DNA of 64,000 nt from Lactuca virosa (lineage: Eukaryota; Streptophyta; Magnoliopsida; Asterales; Asteraceae): positions 96,733,070 to 96,797,069 of the forward strand of contig CAKMRJ010003334.1 of NCBI GenBank assembly GCA_928212115.1. Reading direction: 5' to 3'. This document shows positions 35,891 to 46,000 of this stretch, in pieces. How positions within the stretch are numbered: the stretch's first letter is position 1; each line of letters opens with the position of its first letter. The notes under the pieces are model-generated. The model was given only the letters and a program-made list of their open reading frames with translations, had not been told where the DNA came from and did not search any database. The translations under genes were made by a program, and so were the position numbers.

Positions 35891-36200
35891 TAGTAATTTG
35901 TTCTTAAACTAATACAAAACATGAAACTTTTGACAATTATCTTTTGAATTGGATTAGAATGATCATTACCACATCAAAAACAGGTTTTATAAGTCCAAAA
36001 CAGTTTAAGGTAATGATTCTAGACCAATTCCAACCTTAAAAGTCGAAAATATGTTGTCATGGGCTTCTACTCGTCGAGTGTATGAACCTACTTGACGAGT
36101 AAGATGAATTTCTTCATGGACTCGGCGAGTCCAGTGCCCAGGAAGCCAGAATTTTCGATTTTTAAGCAATTTCAGCATGTATAACTTGAAAACAAGCCTA

Positions 36201-36214
36201 GGCTCTGATACCAC
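36201..36214 (-). promoter_or_regulatory. tRNA-iMet primer-binding site of element B
   Basis: The reverse complement is exactly GTGGTATCAGAGCC, next to the 5' LTR. Confidence 0.9.
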
Positions 36215-36722
36215 TGTTGGGTTTTGAGCATTCTAACACTCCTAAGGTGTTCATGCAACCCTAAATACCTTGGATCTATGTTTTCACTAATTATACATAC
36301 AAATGGTTTCCAAGGTATTAAACCTACAACAAGCATGCATTTGATATAAACCATATAATATACTAGTTAGGATAACATACCTTTTGATGGAGCTTGAAGT
36401 ATTGATGTATCTAGCCTTAAGAGCTTAGCCCCAATAACGTGGAAGCCTCAAGTGGAATCACAAATCACCATCAACAACTTGGAAGAACTTGAGAGAATAT
36501 GGAGCTCACTAAAATCGGCCACCTTTTCTTACACACACATACTAGTGCCCATTTTGTGAGCCAAAGACCCCTTTATATATTATGGAGGATTAGGGTTACA
36601 TCCATGTAAATCCTAATACCCATGACCTTTCATTTACATAGGATCCATGGGTTAAAAGCTCCATGGACTACCCATGGACTTCCATACACTTTTAGCCCAT
36701 CCTAAATAAACCTTGGCCCATT

Positions 36723-36791
<69 letters not shown>

Positions 36792-37039
36792 AGTCCATAT
36801 TTAATTAGCCTCTTTTGATCACTAAATTAGTTCCAAATTAATTCTTGATCAATACTAATTAAATAATATGATTTCATATTAATATATTATAACTTATAAT
36901 ATATTAATAAATCATAAATATCCTTTTCTCATAAGTCTATCCATACAAATTGTTCCGGTTAAGTGCAACCCAAATGGACCATGCCTGGTCGGGTCAAGTC
37001 ATACCAATTATAGTTATGGACTTAGACACTAATCCAACA
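36215..37039 (-). repeat. 5' LTR of element B
   Basis: It starts TGTTGGGTTTTGAGC and ends CACTAATCCAACA. A TA tract at 36725-36788 accounts for most of the length difference from the A LTRs. Confidence 0.92.
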
Positions 37040-37639
37040 ATGTGAAATACATACTTTGTAAATACTTTCTTTCTAATGAAATGGTTGTTTGTTACTTTGA
37101 TTACTATGATGCATGTCTTGTGATACTAAACATGACGTCCTCCGCCCCCGAGCGTTTCCGCCGTTCCGGTTTTGAGGTGGGACAATAGTGAACATGGAAG
37201 AGCGATGAAAATGGAATATCGTGAGAATTAGGAAGTTGGGAGAGCATCTACAGGGGAAAGAGACGAAGATTGACATTGTAGGGAATGGAATGTGTAACGC
37301 CCGCAAATTCGGGCTAGTGATTTTAAGTATATTAAATTATATAAATATAATTTCATTGCGTACATTGTAACACCGATAAAATTCAAGCCAATTTAAAACT
37401 TTTTAGAACATTTAAGACCATTAAGTTATTACAATTTGTTATCAAAATAGTTTAATCATCAGAGTATCCCCAGAATCAATCGTAAAATCATGAACTATGA
37501 GGAGTTGTACGATCACGCATTTGCCTTGCCACGATCCCCTGATGCACTTGAAACAATAAACTGAAACTGTAAGCCCGAAAGCTTAGTGAGTTCCCCCAAA
37601 ATACTCATACCCACAACAACACACACATAATCATGAACA

Positions 37640-38055
37640 TCATACTATGGGTCCAGTCAACCATCGGGTTGGAATACCTCAGGCCCTCAACCATCCGGTT
37701 GGAATGCCAACACACTATGGGTCCAATCATCCTCGGGATGGAATACCCCAGGCCCACAACCAACAGGTTGGAATGCCCACATACTATGAGTCCAATCATC
37801 ATCGGGATGGAATACTCACGGCCCACAACCAACAGGTTGGAATGCCCACATACTATGAGTCCAATCATCCTCGGGATGGAATACTCACGACCCACAACCA
37901 ACAGGTTGGAATGCCCACATACTGTGAGTCCAATCATCCTCGGGATGGAATACTCACGACCTACAACCAACAGGTCGGAATGCCCACATACTATGAGTCC
38001 AATCATCCTCGGGATGGAATACTCACGGCCCACAACCAACAGGTTGGAATGCCCA
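37640..38055. repeat. 69 bp tandem array
   Basis: The segment GGAATGCCCACATACTATGA recurs at 37770, 37839, 37908 and 37977, with a further partial unit at 38046 and more degenerate units to the left. Each unit holds two small hairpins (ATCC-TCG-GGAT and AACCAACAGGTT), each followed by GGAAT. Because 69 is divisible by three, frames stay open on both strands. Confidence 0.9.
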
Positions 38056-38439
38056 GGTCTATTGGCTTTCGCATAAAGCAGATAAGCCTCAACCGTCAAA
38101 CAAACATGTGCACATATAACAGATAATCACATAAGAGTCTATAGACAACAACTGATCTAACGGATCATACCACATAACACATAATATTATCCTACCCTCT
38201 AGGATACCGAACTAACAGGTGATACCACACATTACATAATATCATCTTACCCTTTAGGATACCGATCTAAAAAATCATACTAGCATAACATAACTAAATA
38301 ACAATTCAAAGGGCCGCCCTTGGTGCCTTAGACCCTTGATTATAGTGAGGATAACTCACCTGACGCACTGCTGAAGTCCCGCAGATAAAACTCCAGTTGC
38401 TGGTTGACAGATTCTCAAACTGTCAACATCAAACAATAC

Positions 38440-39335
38440 CCAATTAATAATTGGGTTCCAAGCCTAAGGTCCAACTCACACTACAAAAGCCCAAAAGTCA
38501 ATTAATGGGCCAAAGCCCAACATATGGCCCAATTTTCTAAATTGGGCCCAGACCTCTACATGGTATTTCCTTAAGGCCCACCCAATTATTCCAATTTAAT
38601 TCCCATGGCCCAATATCACATAATCATAAAGGCCCAATTATGGCCCATCTATGGCCCAATTTTCCAAATTGGGCCAAGTCCTCACATGAGTCTTATCCTA
38701 AAGCCCATCTAATTACTTTGGTCCATTAACTCGTTCTTGGATGGCCCACCAATAGTCCACTCGCCAAAGCCCAATAGGAAGGCCCAGCACAAGGTCCAAG
38801 TGAAATTAGGGTTTCACATAAAATGACAATCAGGGTTAAGTGTTTCTCACTTAACCCATTAAGGACTTAATCCATTAAGTCCCTCACTTTACTAAATAAG
38901 TCATATGGTGTGATTGGGCTTAATGCACAATTCCATTCCAATGGCCCAAATGTGGGTCCCGATAAGTCCAAGCCCATAATCCCAAAATTAGGGTTTTCTC
39001 ATGAAATGATTATTAGGGTTAAGTGTTTCTTACTTAACCCATTAAGGACTTAATCCATTAAGGACTTAATCCATTAAGTCCATTATTGCCTTAAGTTAGT
39101 TTACCAATGATTATTATTTAATATTTCAAGTTTATTAAATAATTCTCGTGTGTGAGTCCCAATCAATTTCCACAAGTTAGGTTTTATGCCCTTAGGGTTT
39201 TCTAACCCAATATTAGTTCATTAGTCCATTGGTTGGGCTTTTAGGTCACATTGGGCCTTATTGGCTCATTAGGGTTCTATTGGGCCCACTAGGGTTTCTT
39301 TGGGCCCATTAGGGTTTCATTGGTCCCACATTGTC
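38440..39335. repeat. Cluster of GGCCCA/TGGGCC motifs
   Basis: About two dozen GCCCA or TGGGC motifs lie in 900 bases, including two perfect hairpins of GGCCCAATTT with AAATTGGGCC near 38525 and 38650. No gene is visible. It is part of repeat G. Confidence 0.7.
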
Positions 39336-40260
39336 CAAATATCCCCCAAGCGAGGTCCAAACGCAAGCAAAGCACACCGCCACCCGACACGGCGGCCGGT
39401 GGCGGCATGAGGCGGCAACCACCACCTCACGGTGGTGGTTTTAAGTTTTTTTCTATTATTATTCCGGCATCGATTACAGTTTACAACCAAATCCGAATGG
39501 CATACTCACATACTAATCTAATAAAACACACACACACAGCCACCATTGTGGTGGCCGGTGGTGGTAAGTGGTGGCAGCCACCACCTCACGGTGGTGGTGG
39601 TGGTCTTCTTGGCTTTCTGGCCAAACCAAAACACACACACGCCCTTATAACAGAGATACACACACTAAGCACGACTTTTTCTTGGAATTGAACTCGACCA
39701 CCCACCTCACGGTGGCGCACGAAGGCGACAACATGATAACGACCACCATGGTGGGCCGCCATGGTGGTTCCTGTGATGTTTCCGGCCAAAAGAGAGCATC
39801 CACATTTGCATCCGGCTAGCAAAAACCACCCGCCTGAACGAGGTTGTTGAATGCGCATCCACGCAACCACGACTGGTGGCGGACGACAACCGGAGCGCTG
39901 AAGGAGAGGGTCGCCTAGAGCTGTGGTGGCGACGTGCGTATATGAGCGTAGCGAGTGGGGAAACGGAGAGAAGATATGACTGAAGGTGACGGTAGTGGCA
40001 CTCGCGAAGACTAACGGCGAGCAACAACAGCGTCCATCGGCGGCGACGAAGTGAAGGAAGTCGATTGCAGTTTGCCGGCAAGAGGTTTGTGGTTGGATTT
40101 GGTGGCTGAACGACTTCATGATGACGACTGGTGGCGGCTCACGTCTTCAGTGGCAGTGGGACGACATCGGTGGTGAAAGGCGGCGTAGGGGTGGTGCGGC
40201 GCCGGAGTTGGAGAAGGAGGGTGGTGGCGGCTACCATCTCTATTAGGGTTAGGGTTAGTA
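39336..40260. other. GC-rich, GGTGG-rich part of repeat G
   Basis: Composition shifts to GC-rich, with many GGTGGTGG/CCACCACC runs on both strands. Several frames are open, but their products are low-complexity Pro/Arg/Gly/His strings without a domain, so I call no gene. Confidence 0.55.
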
Positions 40261-40612
40261 TGGGGTGTATTATGAATATATATGTTGGCTGAAAGAGGGT
40301 GACGGGTTCAACCCGTGTCCACCACCAAGCATGTGCATTTTAACACATTTGGTCCCTCCCCATAAGAGTCTTTCCAACTTGAATCCGAAATTTACTCCTT
40401 TAGTCCCTACCTTTTAAAAATCCTTTCACAATAAGTTCAAAAATTACCAATCAACCCCCAGAACTTCCATTCTTGTCATTTGGCTTCCCGAAACCAACAC
40501 CCCACTAATTATTATTTGATTTTGGGCTTTAATACTATAAAATAATAATAAAAATGACTTCTTGGGACTCCTGATTTATTATTTAATTAATCTACTTAAA
40601 CGGGATGTTACA

Positions 40613-41029
40613 TACATATTTTATGGGCAAGTATTATGGGCTTATAATATTTGAATAAAAAATTATTATTATAAAATTAATAAATTACGCCAAATAAACG
40701 TCTAAAAATAAAAGATTATTTAGGATAAATAGTCTTGATGAAAGTTGTGGTGAACGTGATGATGATTTCGTGGATATAAATGACGCCCAAATTTGATTTC
40801 GTATGAAGAAGTTATGAATTATCTATGTTCCGTGTTCAAACAGATACAAAAAAATAAGCCATGAAAAGTGAACCTGAGATATGTTGCTTTTTATCCCAAG
40901 TGATATCAACAAAAGTCGTAGTGCTCGTTAATATGTACTCGTCGATATAAAGAACGCCAAATGAGGAAGTTATGATTTTTCAAAGTTTTGAGTCCATGAA
41001 GGAGACCTAATTGTGAGTTTGGTTTGTCC
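40613..41029. other. Unassigned repeat-like sequence
   Basis: It contains GATGATGATTTCGTGG and two copies of AGAAGTTATGA-like text, wording I associate with gypsy flanks. It has no coding content. Confidence 0.4.
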
Positions 41030-41990
41030 TAAACCTTGTCTTATGACCATATGTTGGAAATGAAAGATCCACATGGATGAGAATGTATGCATCATCAAAT
41101 CTAGGTGGCAAAGGTTTCGTTCTAATTCATGAAAATGGTTATGAGGAAACAGTTTCGCTGATAGATTTTAAGGATACGATAAAGATCAAAACATATATTT
41201 TTTGTATTAATTGCATTTTCAAATTCACAATATGATTATGGCATTCCTCTTCATATTTCGAATTGTGAGGAATGACAAAGAATTGTTTAAACTTTCAGGA
41301 GATATGTTTATCACGTCTTGAAAGGGTTTGAACATGTACATTATCTGGATATAGTGTATAAGCTTAAGAAGCCTAATTAGAGGCTTGACGAAGCATCGCA
41401 AAATAGGAATTTGCACTTCCATGAAAAGTCAAAGGGTATTGATTTCTAGAAGTCCAATTGATTTATGAGTACATGTCAAAACTAGTGGGAGCATAATTGT
41501 TATGTTTGTATTGCATGTTGACAATACTATTCATAAAGGACAATGTATCTAGTTTGCAAGTTGCAAAAGCTGGGAACTGTGTCGCTATAGTAGACATAAG
41601 GGAGAGGGTACTCATACTTTGTTACAAATCTAAATGTTTAGATCGTATAGTTTAACAGAACTTAGTCAAAGACATATATGAATATCATGTTGAAATGTTT
41701 CAACATTGGATATTCTATATATGGAAATATTATAGCAAGAGATTGAACAAATATTAAATTCGTATATAAGATATAATAAGTTGAGTCCCATATGCTTTGG
41801 ATATATGGTCGATTATATATGCTATAATATTCATATATTCTAGTTTTTCAAATGCCCTGAGCATTGTGAGGAAAAATGACTAGAATTTGAAGCGACTAAA
41901 GTTATTAAACAAACTGTCAATAACATTATGAGGTTGATACCACAACTTATATATACACCAAAATATGTGTAGTCTGGAGCATTATACTCC
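41030..41990 (+). pseudogene. Decayed copia RT/RNase H relic, plus strand
   Basis: Order and wording follow the pol of element C with heavy damage: GATATGTTTATCACG (for EDVYM) near 41301, a GGCTTGACGAAGCATCGC segment (for GLKQASRS) near 41383, ACATGTCAAAACTAGTGGGAG (for YVRASGS) near 41472, then a decayed LYVDD segment. A later segment corresponds to IGLSQSIYLDKVLKRFNMQ near 41655-41705. It is the same degenerate type as the bodies of A and B, in the opposite orientation. Confidence 0.7.
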
Positions 41991-42600
41991 ATAGATGCCT
42001 TGATACGTTGTCATTGTCCTCCATTAGAAACTGGCACTCGGAAAAAATCCATATACATACTCATTCTTTTAGAAAACCATCAAAGAACGCTAATTGTAGA
42101 CAAATTGGGGAACAAAGACACAAATATATTTTATTTAGCTTGTGGATGAACAAAGAACACAAAATAACCTATTTTTACTACTTCGGATTGACACTCCGAA
42201 ATAGTCGTACATTCCGGAGTACAGTCCGGAATACACTTTTTCAGTCTGACACGTACGAGTGTCATATTCTACCCACAGACTCTACCAACCACCATCAAAT
42301 CCAAAATGAACATAAATACTATGGAATATCTTATTCCGGAAAACATAGTCCATAATCCATTTTGGCAGTCCGAACCTTACGATTGTTAAATTCTGGACCC
42401 AATACCTACAAACGACACTAGCTTTGGAATGACCGTAAATACTATGGAGTACGATATTCCAGAAAAACTGATAATTTTACAAAAAAAAGATGGTTATTAT
42501 TATTAAAATACTCGTTTATATAGGTTATATACTTATATAGGTCAGATTACTCAGTTTCCCATAAAAATGAGCCAATTTTGTCATTATAGAGAAGTTTAGT
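41991..42600. promoter_or_regulatory. Upstream region of the BEACH gene
   Basis: No gene is seen. It contains a perfect ATTCCGGA/TCCGGAAT hairpin near 42210 and TATATAGG-like sequences near 42520-42541 that could act as a TATA box. Promoter assignment is inferred only from position. Confidence 0.35.
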
Positions 42601-43051
42601 GGCCAAAAAGATATTATTCATTTCAAAATCTTAAGCGGCGGAAAAGAAAGAGAAAGAAAAACCGAGCGAGAAACGAGGCGTGGAGTTGCCGTCCGAAAAC
42701 ATTCGGAGTTTAGAGTTAGGGCACCAAAAGTAAAAGGAAAATCTTAAAACACGAGTAAATTAAGGCAATGTGATTCACTGATTTTGGGGAAAATTTAGCA
42801 GACAGATCAGCAAAAAAAGAATTGAATATTATCATCTTAGATCTTGATTTCTTTATTTTTTTTCCCTAATTGATTCCGATCGATCAGCTCACTTCGATAT
42901 TTTTTCTATCCCGATTTTGAAACTAGTTGACGGAGGGTTTATGAGCTCGGAGATCCTCCGGATATTAAATATAATCGGTGCTGGTGTGCCGTTAAATTGA
43001 TTGGTTGTTTTGTTTAATTTATTTTCCGGCCGATGAGTGTTAATTAAAACG
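42601..43051 (+). other. Probable 5' untranslated region with a uORF
   Basis: The purine-rich stretch (GAAAAGAAAGAGAAAGAAAAA near 42638) and later pyrimidine-rich stretch are typical of a plant leader. A five-codon upstream frame (ATG AGT GTT AAT TAA, 43033-43047) ends four bases before the main start codon. The transcription start cannot be read from sequence. Confidence 0.45.
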
Positions 43052-46000
43052 ATGAAATGGGTATCATTGTTTAAAGACATCAAAGATAAGGTAGGATTCT
43101 CAGCGCCTACATCAGCTGCATCTTCTTCATCCCCTTATCCTGACCAGAATAGTAACAATGCCACTTCTTCAAGCTACGATGACCCATTGTCAAGGTCAGT
43201 TCTTTTTTCTTTCTGTTTCCCGTTTTTTCTTTTCAATTACGGGACACATTAGTATGGAAATGATGTCTGTTGATCATTTAAAGAGATACATGTTATTTTT
43301 ACTTGTCAAGAACTCGGAGCAGTAGGTATCCTGGAATTGAGTTGTTTTTCCTGTAGTAATCTATATGAAGTTAACAAACTAAAGTGTTTGGATGATGTTT
43401 TGGAACTGGAAAATCCTGGACAATAAAGAAAGGGAACTAGATGGTTTAAGAAATATAACCTCAACAAAATGTAGATGGAATACTCACATCTTTTTTTTTT
43501 TCTATCATTCCACATGACCCACATAATGAAAATGGTAAATGCTCAAAATGACCAAAACCAAGTTGCTTGCATTTTTTGTCATCTATAAAGGGTCCAGTTG
43601 ATGTGAGATGGATGTGGTTTCAAGAGTTGTGAGAACTGAGATATATGCAGTTGTGTCATTGTGTGTGACTGTGTGCGTGTGGGGTCGTGACATTAATGTC
43701 AAAACAAATATATTGAACACATATGCAAGTTCAATGATAATTGGCATGTTCACGTGTTTTGGCGTATGATGGAGTATTCTTGCCTATTAAGGCGAAATCA
43801 TTTATTTAAATGTTAATTTCTAGATATTTATTATCAAATGTAAATTGTAAACCACTCGGTCACTCAGGATACATTGGCTTCACCTTGTATCTCATTTATT
43901 TTTACCTGGTTAATGCAGAGAAAGATATGAACTGGAATTGGACTTCAAAAGATCTTGGGAAGAGTTTAGAACATCGACTTCAGAGACGGTTGGTGCATGT
44001 TTCAATTATAAGTCATTTCATTATTTAATTATAGAATAACTGCTGACTGTGGTTGATGGTTTCCATTTGTCCATGCAGGAGAAGGAAAAAGCCTTGAATG
44101 TCACTATTGATGTCTTCTGTAGATTAGTAGAGCAGCATTCCAACATAGCACAGTTAAATACCTTGTATGAAATCAACTACCCTTGTCCTTTTATATTGCC
44201 TTGATATTCCCTAATTAAGAATCATTAAATTGCCCTACAACCATGTAGAATTTTTGATTAAATATGATAAAAGAAATAACTGTAATTCTCACAAGGATTC
44301 TTGTTGATCCACAGGTTAGTAGAGACACACATATTTTCTTTTGTGGTGGGTAGAGCATTTGTCTCAGATATTGAAAGGTTAAAAGTTAGCAATAAGACAA
44401 GATCCTTAGAGATTGAAAGTGTGATAAGTTTTTTTTCTGAGGATACTCAGGTTTTCTTTTCTTTCTGTCTTTCTCACCTGCTTATTCAATGTGGAGTTAT
44501 GAACTTGGTTTTTATGTGTACATACATTTATGCTTGACTTCTACAGGATGGAATTCTGTATGGTTCAAATCTGCTACATGCAGTTGGATTTCTTGTTTCT
44601 GGGGTACATCCTAAGCTTTCCTTTTTAGAAATAAATAATTTTGTGCTTTTAGTTTATTTTTAGCTCTATCTCAATAATGAATCTTTATTACATTGTTTGC
44701 AGCCTATTGATAAACAGTCTCTCCTTGATTCTGGGATCATGTGTTGTCTTGTTCATATTCTTGATGCTCTTTTGGGTTCTGATGGAGGGAATGTGAGGCA
44801 ACATGTTGTCACTGCTGAGGAGGATTCAGAGGTAACAGAGAATGTAGCTCCAGATAAGCGGTTTGAGGTATGCCATTTGTTATCATTTTATATTTAAATG
44901 AAAATATTGATAAGTTTGCTAATGGTTAGTTTTGTTGTTGAAGGTAGAGGGCAGTATTCTGCATATCATGAAGGCATTGGCAAGCCATCCTGCAGCTGCT
45001 CAAGGTTTGATTGAAGATGATTCTCTGAAGCAGCTCTTTGAGGTGGTTGCCAATGGGTCTTTGGTTCTGTTTTCAAGATACAAGGAAGGTCTTGTACCCT
45101 TGCACACCATTCAGCTTCATAGGCATGCAATGCAGGTGATCTTTAAAACATTTGTATAGATTCCAACTCAGCACCTTATTATTGTCACCATCATCTTCAT
45201 GACTACAAATTCTGTCTTAATTTTAACCTAATACAATTGTTGTTCTTTCCCTCTTATCCAGGTACTGGGTCTTCTTCTTGCCAATGACAATGGAAGCACT
45301 GCTGCGTACATAAGGAAGCACCAGCTGGTAATTATCACATTCTGTTATCCTGAAATAAAATTAGGTTGTTTAAGATTCTTGAGTAACCATGTCGCTTTTC
45401 TTGATTATTTGAACTTAAGACTTCTGTGGATGCCATGTGGCAAGATTTGAGTAGTTGGTTAGCCACTATATTATTCCTGCTTGAACAGCAGTTACTCTAT
45501 ATGCTCTTAAAGGTTGTTTCTTTTTGACTTAATGAGCTTTATGGGTTAAGCACTTAATCTAGACATAATGACTTAATGGGTTAAGCCAAAAAACCTGGCT
45601 TAATGTATTGAGACACCAACCTTTTAAGCTTTACCTATTCATCCTCTCATGTTGTTATTGATGAATATTTTATTAGAACTGATGAATTATGAATCTTTTT
45701 TGTTGGAATGTCAGGGTAAAATGATCATTTAGTCTCATTCAGATGGTTTATTCGGTCTAGAAAAGAAACATACCTTATGTATACAAGATTTATTCAGACA
45801 AACATTATTACCCATGTGTCTGATAGTTCTGATATGTGTAATAATTTATATGTCATGTGCAGATAAAAGTACTGTTAATGGGCGTGAAGGGCTTTAGTCC
45901 TGAATCTGGAGACCCTGCTTATACAATGGGTATTGTGGACTTGTTGCTTGAATGTGTGGAATTGTCATATAGACATGGTAAGTTACTTGGTTTATTTTCT

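Larger units (their letters stand above)
18356..37039 (-). mobile_element. Copia element B, interrupted by MULE H
   Basis: A minus-strand element with LTRs at 18356-19178 and 36215-37039 and perfect target duplications ATGTG (18351-18355 and 37040-37044). Without the insertion its own length is about 6.8 kb. The PPT is at 19179-19201 and the PBS at 36201-36214. The body is the same decayed text as element A, minus about 940 bases at the MULE insertion point. No open gag or pol remains. Confidence 0.9.
6608..37184 (+). mobile_element. Gypsy-type solo LTR F, split by nested elements A and B
   Basis: The left end begins TGTGACAATCCG and the right end finishes CCGGTTTTGAGGTGGGACA at 37184. The flanks ATAGA (6603-6607) and ATAGT (37185-37189) match in four of five bases, as an aged target duplication would. 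Removing element A and element B leaves three pieces, 6608-6819, 15468-18355 and 37045-37184, about 3.2 kb in total, with no open coding frame. I infer one long gypsy-type LTR left by recombination between two LTRs. Its middle piece carries the palindromes, minisatellite and 64-nt-loop hairpins listed separately. Confidence 0.6.
37293..40612 (-). mobile_element. Long TGTAAC...GTTACA repeat (G), probably a gypsy-type LTR
   Basis: The left end is TGTAACGCCCG and the right end CGGGATGTTACA, inverted copies with TG/CA termini. Inside, on the minus strand, is the GGGAACTCACTAAGCTTTCG segment seen in plant gypsy LTRs (37572-37595). The length is about 3.3 kb with no coding domain. I could not confirm a target duplication (GAATG against TACAT), so one boundary may be wrong, or only part of a larger element may be present. 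Confidence 0.45.

Noticed and set aside
37640..38055. CRISPR-like array
   Set aside because: Units are head-to-tail 69 bp repeats without unique spacers, in a plant nuclear context.
37605..38126. Long overlapping open frames on both strands (147-164 codons)
   Set aside because: They arise from a 69 bp tandem repeat whose length is divisible by three. The products are repeats of one 23-residue unit without a domain.
39320..40119. GC-rich open frames of 83-177 codons on both strands
   Set aside because: Low-complexity composition (GGTGG/CCACC runs), no domain, and overlapping frames open on both strands.
40240..40260. Telomere-like TTAGGGTTAGGGTTA
   Set aside because: Only two to three units, and the plant telomere repeat is TTTAGGG. 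It is probably ordinary sequence within repeat G.
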